A model generated the notes under the pieces. That model saw nothing but the letters and a program-made list of their open reading frames with translations, did not search any database and had not been told where the DNA came from. Of a stretch of 64,000 bases of DNA, positions 1-8,626 are shown piece after piece. How positions within the stretch are numbered: position 1 is the first letter of the stretch; every line of letters begins with the position of its first letter. Position numbers and translations under genes: made by a program. The DNA lies in the NCBI GenBank assembly GCA_028284445.1, contig JANQRS010000006.1, positions 186,001-250,000 of the forward strand, given 5' to 3'. Source of the stretch: Calditrichia bacterium (GTDB lineage: Bacteria; Calditrichota; Calditrichia; RBG-13-44-9; J075).

Positions 1-2
1 AT

Positions 3-752
3 GTGTACACCCCATATTTCTATTTCGCGCTGGCGCTTGAGGCAGATCTCGAGTGGCAGGCCAAAATTGATGGCGCAATTCAACCATTAAAAACCATTCC
101 CGGTGATATTTGGATCAATCCCCCCGGAACGCCGTTCACCCATGAGATTTCAGAACCTTGCTTCTTTACCATTCTCGCTGTTGAAGAAGATGTGTTTTTG
201 AAGGCCGCAAATCTGGCGATTAACAAAGACGAACTAAAATTTCTGAACAATTACAACATTCGCGACGGCGGCCTGAAAAACATTGTTGAGCTTTTCTTTT
301 TCGAGGTTGAAAGTGGCGGTAAAAATGGGCTCAGTTATCTGCAGAACATATTGTCGCTGCTTGCCAATTATTACATCAACAATTACTCCAATGCCGCAGA
401 TTTACAAAACAACTCTCTTGCCAGCTCCAAAATCAACAGCAGCGCCATCGAAAAGATAGACCAATTTATCCATGACAATTTCGACCAGCATATTACAATT
501 GAGCAATTGGCCCAGCTTCTAAATTACAGCAAATATTACTTCCTTCGAGAATTCAAAAAGTTCACCGGTATTACGCCTTATCAGTATATCCTGGACAAGA
601 AAATGCGTAAGGCAAAGGAGCTACTTGCCAATAAAAGCAATACTATTGCTGCGGTGACCTATGATCTCGGCTTCAATGATCAAAGCTATTTTACCAACGT
701 TTTCAAGAGTCACTTTGGGCTCACCCCCGGGCAGTTTCAGAAGCAATTGTAG
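3..752 (+). CDS. AraC-family transcriptional regulator (5'-truncated by window edge)
   Basis: The last ~100 residues form a two-helix-turn-helix AraC DNA-binding domain: ITIEQLAQLLNYSKYYFLRE is the first HTH, and DLGFNDQSYFTNVFKSHFG followed by LTPGQF is the typical second HTH and end. The upstream ~130 residues look like the C-terminal part of a cupin-type AraC ligand/dimerization domain (IWINPPGTPFTHEI). The frame is open to the window edge, so the GTG at position 3 is probably an internal valine and the true start lies outside. AraC proteins usually activate a neighbouring gene; the NTF2/hydrolase operon begins 128 bases downstream on the same strand and is a plausible target, but this is inference. 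Confidence 0.9.
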   Translation: MYTPYFYFALALEADLEWQAKIDGAIQPLKTIPGDIWINPPGTPFTHEISEPCFFTILAVEEDVFLKAANLAINKDELKFLNNYNIRDGGLKNIVELFFFEVESGGKNGLSYLQNILSLLANYYINNYSNAADLQNNSLASSKINSSAIEKIDQFIHDNFDQHITIEQLAQLLNYSKYYFLREFKKFTGITPYQYILDKKMRKAKELLANKSNTIAAVTYDLGFNDQSYFTNVFKSHFGLTPGQFQKQL

Positions 753-880
753 ACCAATCCTCCTATCTTATTGACCTCCGCAATATTCCACAATTCATTC
801 AGCAAGATCACACAATATTAATCATTGCTCCCGCTCTATATTTGTCTAAAAGCAAGACCGAAATATGAAAGGAGCACAGC

Positions 881-1399
881 ATGAAAAGTAAACTGATCAT
901 CATTTGTCTCATTTTTATATCACTCAACAAAATAGGAGCTCAAACAATGGACAATGCTCTTGAATCCACTATCACAAAGCTCTTCGTTTATACAGACCAA
1001 CAAAATTGGGACGAACTGAAGGGCGTCTTTGCAGAAAAAGTGCTGCTCGATTATTCCTCGTTTACCGGGGTTGCCGCGGCAGAACTGGCTGCAGAAGATA
1101 TCGTAGCAGCCTGGAGCGGCTTTTTGCCGGGATTTGAATCAACCCATCATCAAATCGGCAATTTCCTGATTGACAGCGATGGAAAAACGGCAAAGGTATT
1201 CTGCTATGGCACAGCGAGTCACTATCTGTCGAACGACTCCGGCAATAATGTCTGGATCGTTGTCGGCAGCTACGATTTCGAACTGACCAAAACAGAAGGC
1301 GATTGGCGAGTACAGGCTATGAAGTTCAACTTTAAATATCAGGATGGCAATACCGGCTTACCACAATTGGTGCAAGAAAACGCCAAGAAGGAGAAATAA
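881..1399 (+). CDS. Exported SnoaL/NTF2-like protein
   Basis: This 172-residue protein has an N-terminal signal peptide (hydrophobic LIIICLIFISL, then KIGAQ). The rest has the size and pattern of a SnoaL-like/NTF2-like alpha+beta barrel: an opening helix with FVYTDQQNWDELKGVFAEKVLLDYSS and a closing strand region WRVQAMKFNFKYQDGN. Such folds bind small molecules or act as isomerases or hydratases; no substrate can be assigned. A GAAAGGAGC ribosome-binding site lies 5 bases before the ATG. The stop overlaps the start of the next NTF2-like gene by one base, indicating translational coupling. Family call is good, function unknown. Confidence 0.8.
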   Translation: MKSKLIIICLIFISLNKIGAQTMDNALESTITKLFVYTDQQNWDELKGVFAEKVLLDYSSFTGVAAAELAAEDIVAAWSGFLPGFESTHHQIGNFLIDSDGKTAKVFCYGTASHYLSNDSGNNVWIVVGSYDFELTKTEGDWRVQAMKFNFKYQDGNTGLPQLVQENAKKEK

Positions 1400-1911
1400 T
1401 GATGAGGGCATTTTATTTAGCGAGCGCTTTGGTGCTTATCGCATTCGCCTGCGCATCACCGGAACTAAAAGAGATGGAAGAGAAAACGATGACCAGAAAT
1501 AATAACATCGCAACAGTTAAGCAGTTCTTCAAGCTGCTGGAAGAAGAGAATATCAAGGCGTTTGCCGAACTCTATGCAGAAGACGGGAAGCAGATCAATC
1601 CATATCATTCGGATTTGTTTCCTGCAGAAATTGCCGGTAAAGCGAATCTATACGAATTCTGGAAAAATGTCCCGGGGAACTTTGATGGTATGCAATTTCC
1701 AATTGATGAAATTATGCCTTTTGAAGATCCGAGTAGAGTCGCAGTAAAACTAACTGGCAAAATCAAACTCAAAGACAACGCCGGCACCTATGAAAATGAT
1801 TACCTGTGCATTTTTCATTTTGATGATGCAGGTAAAATTCTTGAATACCACGAATATTTCAACCCGCTGACGGCTGCACGCGGGTTCGGATTATTGGACA
1901 AAATAAAGTGA
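1399..1911 (+). CDS. SnoaL/NTF2-like lipoprotein
   Basis: A 170-residue second NTF2-like protein. The N-terminus (YLASALVLIAFAC) ends in a lipobox-like IAFAC, so a membrane-anchored lipoprotein is likely. The domain starts at TVKQFFKLLEEENIKAFAELYAED, typical of SnoaL-like proteins with aspartates lining the pocket, and ends in GKILEYHEYFNPL, typical of ketosteroid-isomerase-like members. ATG at 1399 or 1402 is possible. It is coupled to the gene before it and followed after 10 bases by an alpha/beta hydrolase, so the three probably form one operon acting on the same small molecule (inference). Confidence 0.8.
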   Translation: MMRAFYLASALVLIAFACASPELKEMEEKTMTRNNNIATVKQFFKLLEEENIKAFAELYAEDGKQINPYHSDLFPAEIAGKANLYEFWKNVPGNFDGMQFPIDEIMPFEDPSRVAVKLTGKIKLKDNAGTYENDYLCIFHFDDAGKILEYHEYFNPLTAARGFGLLDKIK

Positions 1912-1921
1912 GGTTAACAAC

Positions 1922-2899
1922 ATGAAAACCAGACTCATTGTATTGGCAATTTTGATTGCAGGCATCATCAACTTAAAGGCTGAGGCTAAAATGAAAAAAG
2001 TATCGTTTGAGAGTGACGGACTAAAGCTGGCAGGACATCTCTATTACCCGGAAAATCATGAAACAGGCAAGCAATATCCGGCGCTGGTGATATCCGGAAG
2101 CTGGACAACAGTAAAAGAACAAATGGCGGGGCTTTATGCAAAGCGTCTGGCCGAGCAAGGCTATATCACTCTAGCATTCGATTTCCGCAACTTCGGTGAA
2201 AGTGAAGGTGAACCGAGATTTTTCGAAGATCCGGCAATCAAGACTGAAGATATCAAGAATGCCGTTACCTTCCTGACAACAGTGCCAGAAGTATCCAAGC
2301 AACAAATTGGCGTATTCGGTGTCTGTGCAGGAGCGATGTATACGCTCGTGGCGGCTTCACAGGATGATCGCATCAAGGCTGTGGTGACTGCTGCTTCCTG
2401 GCTGCATGATGCTGAGGCAGTCAAACTATTTTATGGTGGCGAAGAAGGGGTAAACGCAAAAATTGCTGCCGCACAGGCCGCCAGTAAAAAATATAAAGAG
2501 AGCGGCGTTGTTGATTATATCCCAACAATATCAACAACAGATCAATCCGCCGCCATGTATGGTCCCTACGACTATTATCTAAACAAAGAGCGTGGTGCTA
2601 TCCCACAGTGGAGCTCGGATAAATTCGCCGTCATGAGTTGGGAAACCTGGTTAACGACCGATCCTATGCCAAGCGCGGAAAAGTTAACAGTTCCGACCTT
2701 GATGATCCATTCAGACGGGGCTGTACTGCCACAATACACGAAGAACTATTTCGAAAAAATTGCCAGCAAGGACAAGAAACTGCACTGGATGGAAACCGAG
2801 CTGGAATCTCCCTTTCATCAGTTCAACTATTATGATCAGGACGCTGAGGTAGCTGAAACCGTAGACGAAGCAAGTAAGTGGTTTGCGGCCAAGCTTTAA
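1922..2899 (+). CDS. Exported alpha/beta hydrolase with Cys nucleophile motif
   Basis: This 325-residue protein has a signal peptide (LIVLAILIAGIINLKAEA) and an alpha/beta-hydrolase fold of the dienelactone-hydrolase/YcjY-like kind. The nucleophile elbow reads GVCAG with Cys at about residue 135 instead of the usual GxSxG. HSDGAV supplies the likely acid and SPFHQFNYY the histidine. The oxyanion segment is VISGSWTTVKEQM and the early strand-helix is AFDFRNFGESEG. An AGGTTAAC site precedes the ATG. It ends the NTF2-like operon. Substrate unknown; ester or lactone hydrolysis in the periplasm is the reasonable guess. Confidence 0.85.
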   Translation: MKTRLIVLAILIAGIINLKAEAKMKKVSFESDGLKLAGHLYYPENHETGKQYPALVISGSWTTVKEQMAGLYAKRLAEQGYITLAFDFRNFGESEGEPRFFEDPAIKTEDIKNAVTFLTTVPEVSKQQIGVFGVCAGAMYTLVAASQDDRIKAVVTAASWLHDAEAVKLFYGGEEGVNAKIAAAQAASKKYKESGVVDYIPTISTTDQSAAMYGPYDYYLNKERGAIPQWSSDKFAVMSWETWLTTDPMPSAEKLTVPTLMIHSDGAVLPQYTKNYFEKIASKDKKLHWMETELESPFHQFNYYDQDAEVAETVDEASKWFAAKL

Positions 2900-2984
2900 A
2901 ATTGAGATTAGGGATTGGAGATTGGGAAGCGGTCGGTAATCAGCGACAAAAATGACAAATGTCGAATAAAGAATATCTTCTTTT

Positions 2985-3053
2985 CACCTTGAGAATCCCA
3001 CTTGCGGGATGATAGATCTCAACCCCAGGTTTCTTTTCTACCTGGGGTTGAGG
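2985..3053 (+). repeat. Intergenic two-hairpin repeat, copy 1
   Basis: The element begins CACCTTGAGAATCCC and contains a small hairpin (ATCCC 2995-2999 with GGGAT 3006-3010). A perfect 13-base inverted repeat follows (3018-3030 with 3040-3052, 9-base loop TTCTTTTCT). A second copy lies at 8391-8457 with a compensatory base-pair change. After the big stem comes GTTTTC, so this copy may also end transcription of the hydrolase operon. Short gattgga-type repeats precede both copies. The rest of 2900-3194 holds no gene that I can support. Confidence 0.75.
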
Positions 3054-3194
3054 TTTTCAGGAGTTTCCAAGTTCCTACAAATTTTGTTCCCTCTCGAAAA
3101 CGGTAGATCGTGCCGATAATCTCTGCTCCAATTGTTGTATAGTGGGGAAGTCATATTTCTCCCATGAACAAAAAACTGGAATAGCGGGGTAAAG

Positions 3195-4040
3195 ATGGCA
3201 AAAAAGAAAAATAGACTGATTGATAGTGCGGTAGCTGTTGCAACTGCGCCGGAGAAAAAACGCAACAAGATTAGCAATGAATTCTACGAGGCGGAGCTGG
3301 CCAAACTCCAGGTTGAACTGGTGAAATTGCAGGAGTGGATCAAGCATCGCGGATTGAAAGTTGTGGTGCTTTTCGAAGGCCGGGATGCAGCTGGCAAAGG
3401 CGGCGTCATAAAACGAATATCCATGCGCCTCAATCCAAGAATCTGCCGGGTTGTGGCCCTGGGAAAACCGACCGAGAAAGAAAGAGGCCAGTGGTATTTC
3501 CAACGCTATGTATCGCATCTGCCTGCTGCAGGCGAAATGGTGTTGTTTGACCGCAGCTGGTACAACCGTGCCGGCGTAGAGAAAGTCATGGGATTCTGCA
3601 CGGAAGATCAATACACCGAGTTTCTACGTTCCTGCCCGTATTTTGAACGGATGTTGGTTCGTTCCGGAATCATTCTCGTCAAATACTGGTTTTCTGTAAG
3701 CGATAAGGAGCAGGAACGGCGCTTTCAAAAGCGACTAAGTGACCCGGTACGGCGCTGGAAGTTCAGTCCCGTGGATCTTGAATCACGGGAGAAATGGGAT
3801 GAATATTCCAAGGCCAAAGACGAAATGTTTGCATACACTGACATCAAACAAGCCCCCTGGTATGTGGTCGACGCTGATGTCAAGAAAACGGCTCGTCTGA
3901 ACTGCATCCATCATCTTCTCAGCCTCATTCACTACGAAGAATTGACGCCGGCTGAAATTGAATTACCGCCGCGTGCCGAGAAGAATGGCTATATTCGCCC
4001 GCCGATTACTGATCAGACTTATATTCCGAAAGTATACTAA
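3195..4040 (+). CDS. ppk2: Polyphosphate kinase 2 (PPK2 family)
   Basis: At 281 residues this is the usual length for a single-domain PPK2. It transfers phosphate between polyphosphate and nucleotides in the cytoplasm. The Walker A motif GRDAAGKGG is at residues 62-70, the Walker B/lid motif FDRSWYNRAGVEKVMGF follows, and the family-typical segments KYWFSVSDKEQERRF, VDLESREKW and APWYVVDAD are all present. Subclass (nucleoside mono- or diphosphate phosphorylating) cannot be settled by eye. The ATG at 3195 follows GGGGTAAAG. It is flanked by repeats and seems monocistronic. Confidence 0.95.
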   Translation: MAKKKNRLIDSAVAVATAPEKKRNKISNEFYEAELAKLQVELVKLQEWIKHRGLKVVVLFEGRDAAGKGGVIKRISMRLNPRICRVVALGKPTEKERGQWYFQRYVSHLPAAGEMVLFDRSWYNRAGVEKVMGFCTEDQYTEFLRSCPYFERMLVRSGIILVKYWFSVSDKEQERRFQKRLSDPVRRWKFSPVDLESREKWDEYSKAKDEMFAYTDIKQAPWYVVDADVKKTARLNCIHHLLSLIHYEELTPAEIELPPRAEKNGYIRPPITDQTYIPKVY

Positions 4041-4067
4041 TTGTCAAGCTGGCTTCGGGCACCTTTT

Positions 4068-4131
4068 AGAGATGGCATCTTTGCAACTTATTGCCGAGAG
4101 GCATTGCAACTGCTGTAAAGATGCCATCTCT
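4068..4131. repeat. Long inverted repeat after ppk2
   Basis: Fifteen-base perfect arms (AGAGATGGCATCTTT at 4068-4082 and its complement at 4117-4131) enclose 34 bases that contain the direct repeat TTGCAAC. There is no T-tract, so it is a poor intrinsic terminator. Its ATGGCATCT core recurs singly at 8142-8150 and 8326-8334, which suggests a dispersed palindromic element rather than a gene-specific signal. Confidence 0.7.
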
Positions 4132-4139
4132 TCTCGCTG

Positions 4140-4183
4140 ACATCCCCCTATTTCCCCCCTTCAAAGGGAGATCAAGGGGATGT
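4140..4183. repeat. CATCCCCC palindromic repeat, copy 1
   Basis: The pattern is ACATCCCCC, TTTCCCCCC, TTCAAAGGG, then AGGGGATGT, an imperfect long palindrome. A closely related copy is at 37700-37742. Both lie between converging or co-terminal genes, as expected for a dispersed intergenic element. Confidence 0.7.
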
Positions 4184-4192
4184 TGAGCGAGG

Positions 4193-6217
4193 CTACTTCA
4201 TTAAAGTCATCTTTCTTGTTTGTACAAAGCCCGGTGCTTCCAGGCGATATAGATAGATGCCGGATGGCAAATTTGCAGCGTCGAATGAAACGCTAAATTC
4301 ACCGGAAGCATGTTGAGTCTCATTTATCAGGGTAGTTACGAATTGGCCGGCAACATTGTAGACTGATAGCTGGACGGCGCCACTCTCTTTGATTGCATAT
4401 TTGATGGTTGTCGATGGATTAAAGGGATTTGGATAGTTGCTGGACAAATCAAATTTAGTTGGCGCTGCAACAGGACTAGCTTGCTCTAATTCACCTTCAT
4501 CCGCCAATCCTTTCGTCATAAAAGGCGGTTCGACCACATAGGGAAACCAGTAAAATTCGCCAAGGCGGGTGACATACATCAGCAAGCCGCTGTTGGAGAA
4601 ATTGCTGCCGAAGAAATCAAAACCTTCACGACTTCCGGGAATTCTTCGGGCATCCTGGTTAATATTAAAAGAGCGAAGGCTGGTTAATAAATGATCCGTT
4701 GTGCGCGGATGAGCAAACAAGAAGCGGACTTCACCACTATTTTCAGTTGCATCCGTATTGGCAAACGGGGACCCGATGACAAGATCGGCAAATCCATCGC
4801 CGTTAAAGTCATCGCTATAAACTGCACTGCCCATTCCATAGCGATCGGAACGCGGGGTCGCCGTAAAATCAGCAGCTGACCAATTCTGGCTATGTGTAGC
4901 CATTGCTTGACTACGCGGATAACCATAAACGACCGTTACCGAACCTTCTTCGAGGGTTGATGTGGCTTTGTCCCACGGCGCCCCAATAGAGAGATCATCT
5001 ATACCATCGCCATTAATATCTGCTGCAGCAAGTACATACCCAAATAGCTCAAATTGCTGTGCACCACCATCCACCCAAAAGAGGGCCTGATGCAGGTAGC
5101 GGCGTTCATCGACGTCCAGGCCGACACCGGTTTCACCAAAAAATTGATGTACTGAGCCAGCCCCCGGCAATCCAGCAGGATCGTCGCCCGGCGTGCCGAC
5201 GGCAAGATCATCAACACCATCTCCATCAAAATCACCGGTAGCCAACCCGGTACCAAAAGCCTCATTCACCTGCGGGTATTCGCTGCCAGTCCAATAGAAT
5301 TGCTGTCGCAATATTTGATTGCCGGCAACCTGCAGTCCGCTGCCGATTTGACCATAAAAAACATGTACTATCCCAATACCGGGAATAATCGAACAGCAAT
5401 CTTCATAGTCTTCTCCGGGTGCACTGACCGCCAAATCATCAGCGCCATCATTATTAAAATCGCCCACCGCCATACTGGCGCCAAAACCATCATCATCTTC
5501 ACGGACTTCCAGCGTCAGGCCAGGCATCTTTTGGTGAAACCACTGAGTGCGGGTCAAATCAAGTCCGCTAGCGGAACCATATATAATGTGTGCCGCACCA
5601 CCATCCAGATTATACCAGCCGCCAATACCAGACGGCTCTTCCCCGATGATTTCATTCGTCATCGAGTCAACAACTACCTCATCGTTATCTGCCCCAATGG
5701 CTAGGTCATCAAAGCCGTCGCCATCAAAATCGCCGGCTGCCATCGAATGCCCAAAGCGATCATTATCATTTGTCCACGACAGTGGCTCCAAATCTTCCTG
5801 GGTCCATGCAGGACTGCCACTCTCCAATAAAGATCTCAGCCCTCGATTTGACCCGTAAAGAACCGTTACCTGCCCGATATCTTGATTATACCCTGACAGG
5901 CCAATCGCCAAATCATCAAAGCCATCGCCATTAAAGTCGCCGTGGGTCATTGAATAGCCCATCGTATAACTTAAGAACATCCCATAATCCAGGTCAAACA
6001 GGGGGTCCTCCGGCGTAAGCAATTGTATTCGGCTTCGATTTGGCCCTCTGCGGCTACCGTAAATCACAGTAATGCTACCATCGGAATTGTTTTCTCCGGC
6101 AGACCCAATTGCCAAATCTGCGAAGCCGTCACCGTTAAAGTCACAATCCACCTGGGCATGTAAACCCCCGATTGCCATTAGTACTAATATCGCTATATAT
6201 ATGATGTGCTTTGTCAT
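4193..6217 (-). CDS. Secreted seven-bladed FG-GAP propeller protein, type IX sorted
   Basis: A signal peptide (IAILVLMAIGGLHAQ) precedes seven FG-GAP repeats, each with a calcium-loop pattern such as DFNGDGFADLAIG. Seven is the number needed for one closed integrin-alpha-like propeller. The last ~80 residues are a type IX secretion (Por) sorting domain: SNYPNPFNPSTTI, then YNVAGQFVTTL and GIYLYRLEAPGFV, ending RKMTLMK. I prefer the ATG at 6217, which has GAGGGTAG upstream; the longer frame would need a TTG at 6241. The upstream gene (6266-8116) has an almost identical tail and the same direction, so the pair is probably co-transcribed. The likely role is surface adhesion or ligand binding; ligand unknown. 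Confidence 0.85.
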   Translation of the reverse strand: MTKHIIYIAILVLMAIGGLHAQVDCDFNGDGFADLAIGSAGENNSDGSITVIYGSRRGPNRSRIQLLTPEDPLFDLDYGMFLSYTMGYSMTHGDFNGDGFDDLAIGLSGYNQDIGQVTVLYGSNRGLRSLLESGSPAWTQEDLEPLSWTNDNDRFGHSMAAGDFDGDGFDDLAIGADNDEVVVDSMTNEIIGEEPSGIGGWYNLDGGAAHIIYGSASGLDLTRTQWFHQKMPGLTLEVREDDDGFGASMAVGDFNNDGADDLAVSAPGEDYEDCCSIIPGIGIVHVFYGQIGSGLQVAGNQILRQQFYWTGSEYPQVNEAFGTGLATGDFDGDGVDDLAVGTPGDDPAGLPGAGSVHQFFGETGVGLDVDERRYLHQALFWVDGGAQQFELFGYVLAAADINGDGIDDLSIGAPWDKATSTLEEGSVTVVYGYPRSQAMATHSQNWSAADFTATPRSDRYGMGSAVYSDDFNGDGFADLVIGSPFANTDATENSGEVRFLFAHPRTTDHLLTSLRSFNINQDARRIPGSREGFDFFGSNFSNSGLLMYVTRLGEFYWFPYVVEPPFMTKGLADEGELEQASPVAAPTKFDLSSNYPNPFNPSTTIKYAIKESGAVQLSVYNVAGQFVTTLINETQHASGEFSVSFDAANLPSGIYLYRLEAPGFVQTRKMTLMK

Positions 6218-6265
6218 TCTACTACCCTCGTTTTGTATCAATCCAAAAAAGTAAGTTTGCGAACT

Positions 6266-8116
6266 TTATTTCATCAGTGTCATCTTCCGGGTTTTGACAA
6301 ATCCCGGTGCTTCCATTCGGTAGAGGTAGATACCAGATGGCAAATTCGAAGCGTCGAAAGTTGCCGAAAATTCACCGGAAGCATGATTTGATTCGTTAAG
6401 CAAAGTAGCCACCAATTGTCCGGCAATATTGTATACCGAAAGCTTTACAGAACCACTTTCTTTGACGGCATACTGAATCGAAGTTGATGGATTAAAGGGG
6501 TTGGGATAATTCGCTGAAAGGCGGTAGGACAACGCTCCGTCTTCTTGTATTGTAGAGGCCGGGCCAGTCACACCAGCTTGTTTTTTGGCTGGAAAAGACT
6601 TGCTTTCCTTTTTGAATGTAGCAATACGTAAATCTTCGATGCCGCCGCTCGTCCAATGCAACTCGACCATATAGTCCCCGGCCGGTGCTTTTTCATCGAG
6701 GGTAACATTGACTATTTCAACTCTACTGGTCTTGATGGTTGCTGGCCCCAGAAGTTGCGTCCTGCTGCCATCCGGATAAACCAGATCAACCCAACGCTTC
6801 ATTACAGATGAAAAGACCGAGCGAGACGACCAGTCAACTTCAAGGTCCAATTCAAACTGCAAGGTGCCGCCTGCTTGGGCAATAACCGGCGACTTCTTTG
6901 TTAGCGCTTTGATTTTGCCTAAATTGGCAGCCGGTAAATGTTGATAGAGAACCACATAGTCATCGCCGATGGCTCGCTTCCCAACAATGACCTTGCCGTC
7001 ATACATATCTACCAAATGACCAAATTGAGCATAAAGTGTCGGTAAATCTTCGGCAAATGGTAATAAGGTTGTTTCTTCCCAGGTACTATTGCGCTTACGA
7101 AAGATCGAAACCCGGCCGTCATCCAGTCCGTTTTCGGGCTGTCCGGCTGCCACAGCTAATCCAAAGTGGCCAATCGAACGGCCAAGCTCTTCCTTCTGAC
7201 CATTTTCAAGAATGGCAACCTCTTCCCACTGTTGCCCCACAAGTTCGTAGGTGAATACCGCTCCAGGAATACTGCCAACGTCAAAAAAATTGTAATTATT
7301 GGCGCTGACAGAGATATAACTATGATAATTGGCAACATCCTTACCAAAGGTTGGGAAGCTGGATTCCCCGGGATCGATTTCCAGCGTTTGTTTCAATATC
7401 CAATTTGCCGCGTCGCTTTGGCGTTGATAAATGTAGGCCCTGCCCTGATAGTCATCATAGCGACTATCCCCGACAACAGCAAAGCGCCCGGATACTGAAA
7501 CAGCGGAACCATAATCACTCACGCGCAACGTACTTGGATCTTTCAGTTGATCAACCTCAATCCAATTGCCGGCCTTATCTTTCTCAAAAATGTATGCTTT
7601 GTTTTTGGCACCAACGATCAGGGTCTCATCTTCCCAAATTGAAACGTCTGTACCAAAATGTAGCCCGCTGCTGACGTCGCTGGCAAACAAGGTGGCCTCT
7701 TCCACCCAATCACCGTGAGATATGCGCCGGTAAATCGTAACAGATCCGGCATTTGCTGCAAGATTTCCGCGAGCCGGTAAATAATTGGTCCAGCGATTAC
7801 CAACAACCGCATATTGTGGTGAAGCATCCAGAGCAATCGTAGAAAAGGCGCTTGGGTGGTCGGTGCTGTAATTATAAAGTTCCCCATAAAGCGTCCAGCT
7901 ACCGTTTTGCAAATGGTGTAAGTAGACTTTTTTCTCTCCTGTTGCCAAAGTCAGAAAATGAGAGTCTGCGATGGCGACAGCCGCCCCAAAATCACTGTCT
8001 TCCGGATGTCCGGGAGATGAAATGACCGTCTCCGTTTGTCCGAATAGCAGTATTGAATTTAAGCACAGGAATATCATGCAAACGACGATTCCTGTACGTT
8101 CGAAAATATATTTCAT
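6266..8116 (-). CDS. Secreted beta-propeller protein (FG-GAP-like), type IX sorted
   Basis: This 616-residue protein has a signal peptide (VVCMIFLCLNSILLFGQ) and about seven propeller repeats of the FGxxVxxxxxxxVVG type (DYGSAVSVSGRFAVVGD, HFGTDVSIWEDETLIVGA). These lack the DxDG calcium loop seen in the next gene. A beta-sandwich-like region around residues 405-510 follows, then an NYPNPFNPSTSI sorting domain ending RKMTLMK. An AAGGAG site precedes the ATG. The tail is nearly the same as in the 4193-6217 protein, which points to duplication of the sorting domain. Ligand unknown. Confidence 0.85.
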   Translation of the reverse strand: MKYIFERTGIVVCMIFLCLNSILLFGQTETVISSPGHPEDSDFGAAVAIADSHFLTLATGEKKVYLHHLQNGSWTLYGELYNYSTDHPSAFSTIALDASPQYAVVGNRWTNYLPARGNLAANAGSVTIYRRISHGDWVEEATLFASDVSSGLHFGTDVSIWEDETLIVGAKNKAYIFEKDKAGNWIEVDQLKDPSTLRVSDYGSAVSVSGRFAVVGDSRYDDYQGRAYIYQRQSDAANWILKQTLEIDPGESSFPTFGKDVANYHSYISVSANNYNFFDVGSIPGAVFTYELVGQQWEEVAILENGQKEELGRSIGHFGLAVAAGQPENGLDDGRVSIFRKRNSTWEETTLLPFAEDLPTLYAQFGHLVDMYDGKVIVGKRAIGDDYVVLYQHLPAANLGKIKALTKKSPVIAQAGGTLQFELDLEVDWSSRSVFSSVMKRWVDLVYPDGSRTQLLGPATIKTSRVEIVNVTLDEKAPAGDYMVELHWTSGGIEDLRIATFKKESKSFPAKKQAGVTGPASTIQEDGALSYRLSANYPNPFNPSTSIQYAVKESGSVKLSVYNIAGQLVATLLNESNHASGEFSATFDASNLPSGIYLYRMEAPGFVKTRKMTLMK

Positions 8117-8165
8117 CGGAACTCCTTCCCAATCTCGTTTATGGCATCTATTTCATGCTGCATTT

Positions 8166-8213
8166 GCAGATTTGCAGATTTGCTAATTTCCAGATTTGTA
8201 GATTTCAAGATTT
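8166..8213. repeat. Octamer tandem repeat (6 units)
   Basis: Six consecutive 8-base units: gcagattt, gcagattt, gctaattt, ccagattt, gtagattt, caagattt. The last six bases are nearly fixed while the first two vary. Confidence 0.75.
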
Positions 8214-8390
8214 ACTCCGCGCGGCTATACATCTATCGAATCGGTGAAAGGAAAAATCGCTGCGAAAGTTTTTGAGGCAGGAAATTGGATAAAATGGTGA
8301 TGCGCTTGTGGAATTTTGAAGAAATGGCATCTATGTAGAAAAAGGGAAGGTTTGGGGATTGAAGATTGAAGATTGAAAAATATTTTTTTT

Positions 8391-8457
8391 CACCTTGAGA
8401 ATCCCGCTTGCGGGATGATTTAGGCCAGCCTCAGGTTTCTTTTCTACCTGGGGCTAA
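8391..8457 (+). repeat. Intergenic two-hairpin repeat, copy 2
   Basis: It matches 2985-3053. The small stem is stronger here (ATCCCGC 8401-8407 with GCGGGAT 8410-8416). The large stem pairs 8427-8436 with 8446-8455 around the same 9-base loop TTCTTTTCT. Relative to copy 1 an A:T pair is replaced by G:C and one C:G by T:G, so pairing is kept. Its place in a divergent promoter region argues against a simple terminator role. Confidence 0.75.
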
Positions 8458-8626
8458 GGATTGGAAATTGAAGAATCGTTGAGCGTTGAGCGAATCAACC
8501 ATAGACGATTTAACGATTCAACATCTTAACGATTCAACAATCGCCAGGCATCAAGTACATCAATTCTATTTGAATCTGAACTTAATCTTCTTACATTTCA
8601 TTAATCATAAAAAATTGGAGATATAA

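Larger units (their letters stand above)
8117..8626. other. Repeat-rich divergent intergenic region
   Basis: This region between a leftward propeller gene and rightward ssb has no credible ORF. It is filled with short repeats: six octamers ending in ATTT (8166-8213), GATTGAA x3 (8357-8377), the second copy of the two-hairpin element (8391-8457), CGTTGAG x2 (8477-8490) and TAACGATTCAACA x2 (8511-8523, 8527-8539). A single ATGGCATCT core also occurs at 8142 and 8326. The promoter of ssb must lie near the right end but I see no strong box. Confidence 0.7.

Noticed and set aside
3075..3611. 178-codon minus-strand ORF opposite ppk2
   Set aside because: It is the antisense frame of a clear PPK2 gene and has no motif or start signal.
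8117..8626. CRISPR array suggested by repeated short units
   Set aside because: Units are 7-8 or 13 bases and contiguous, with no 25-40-base spacers and no cas genes.
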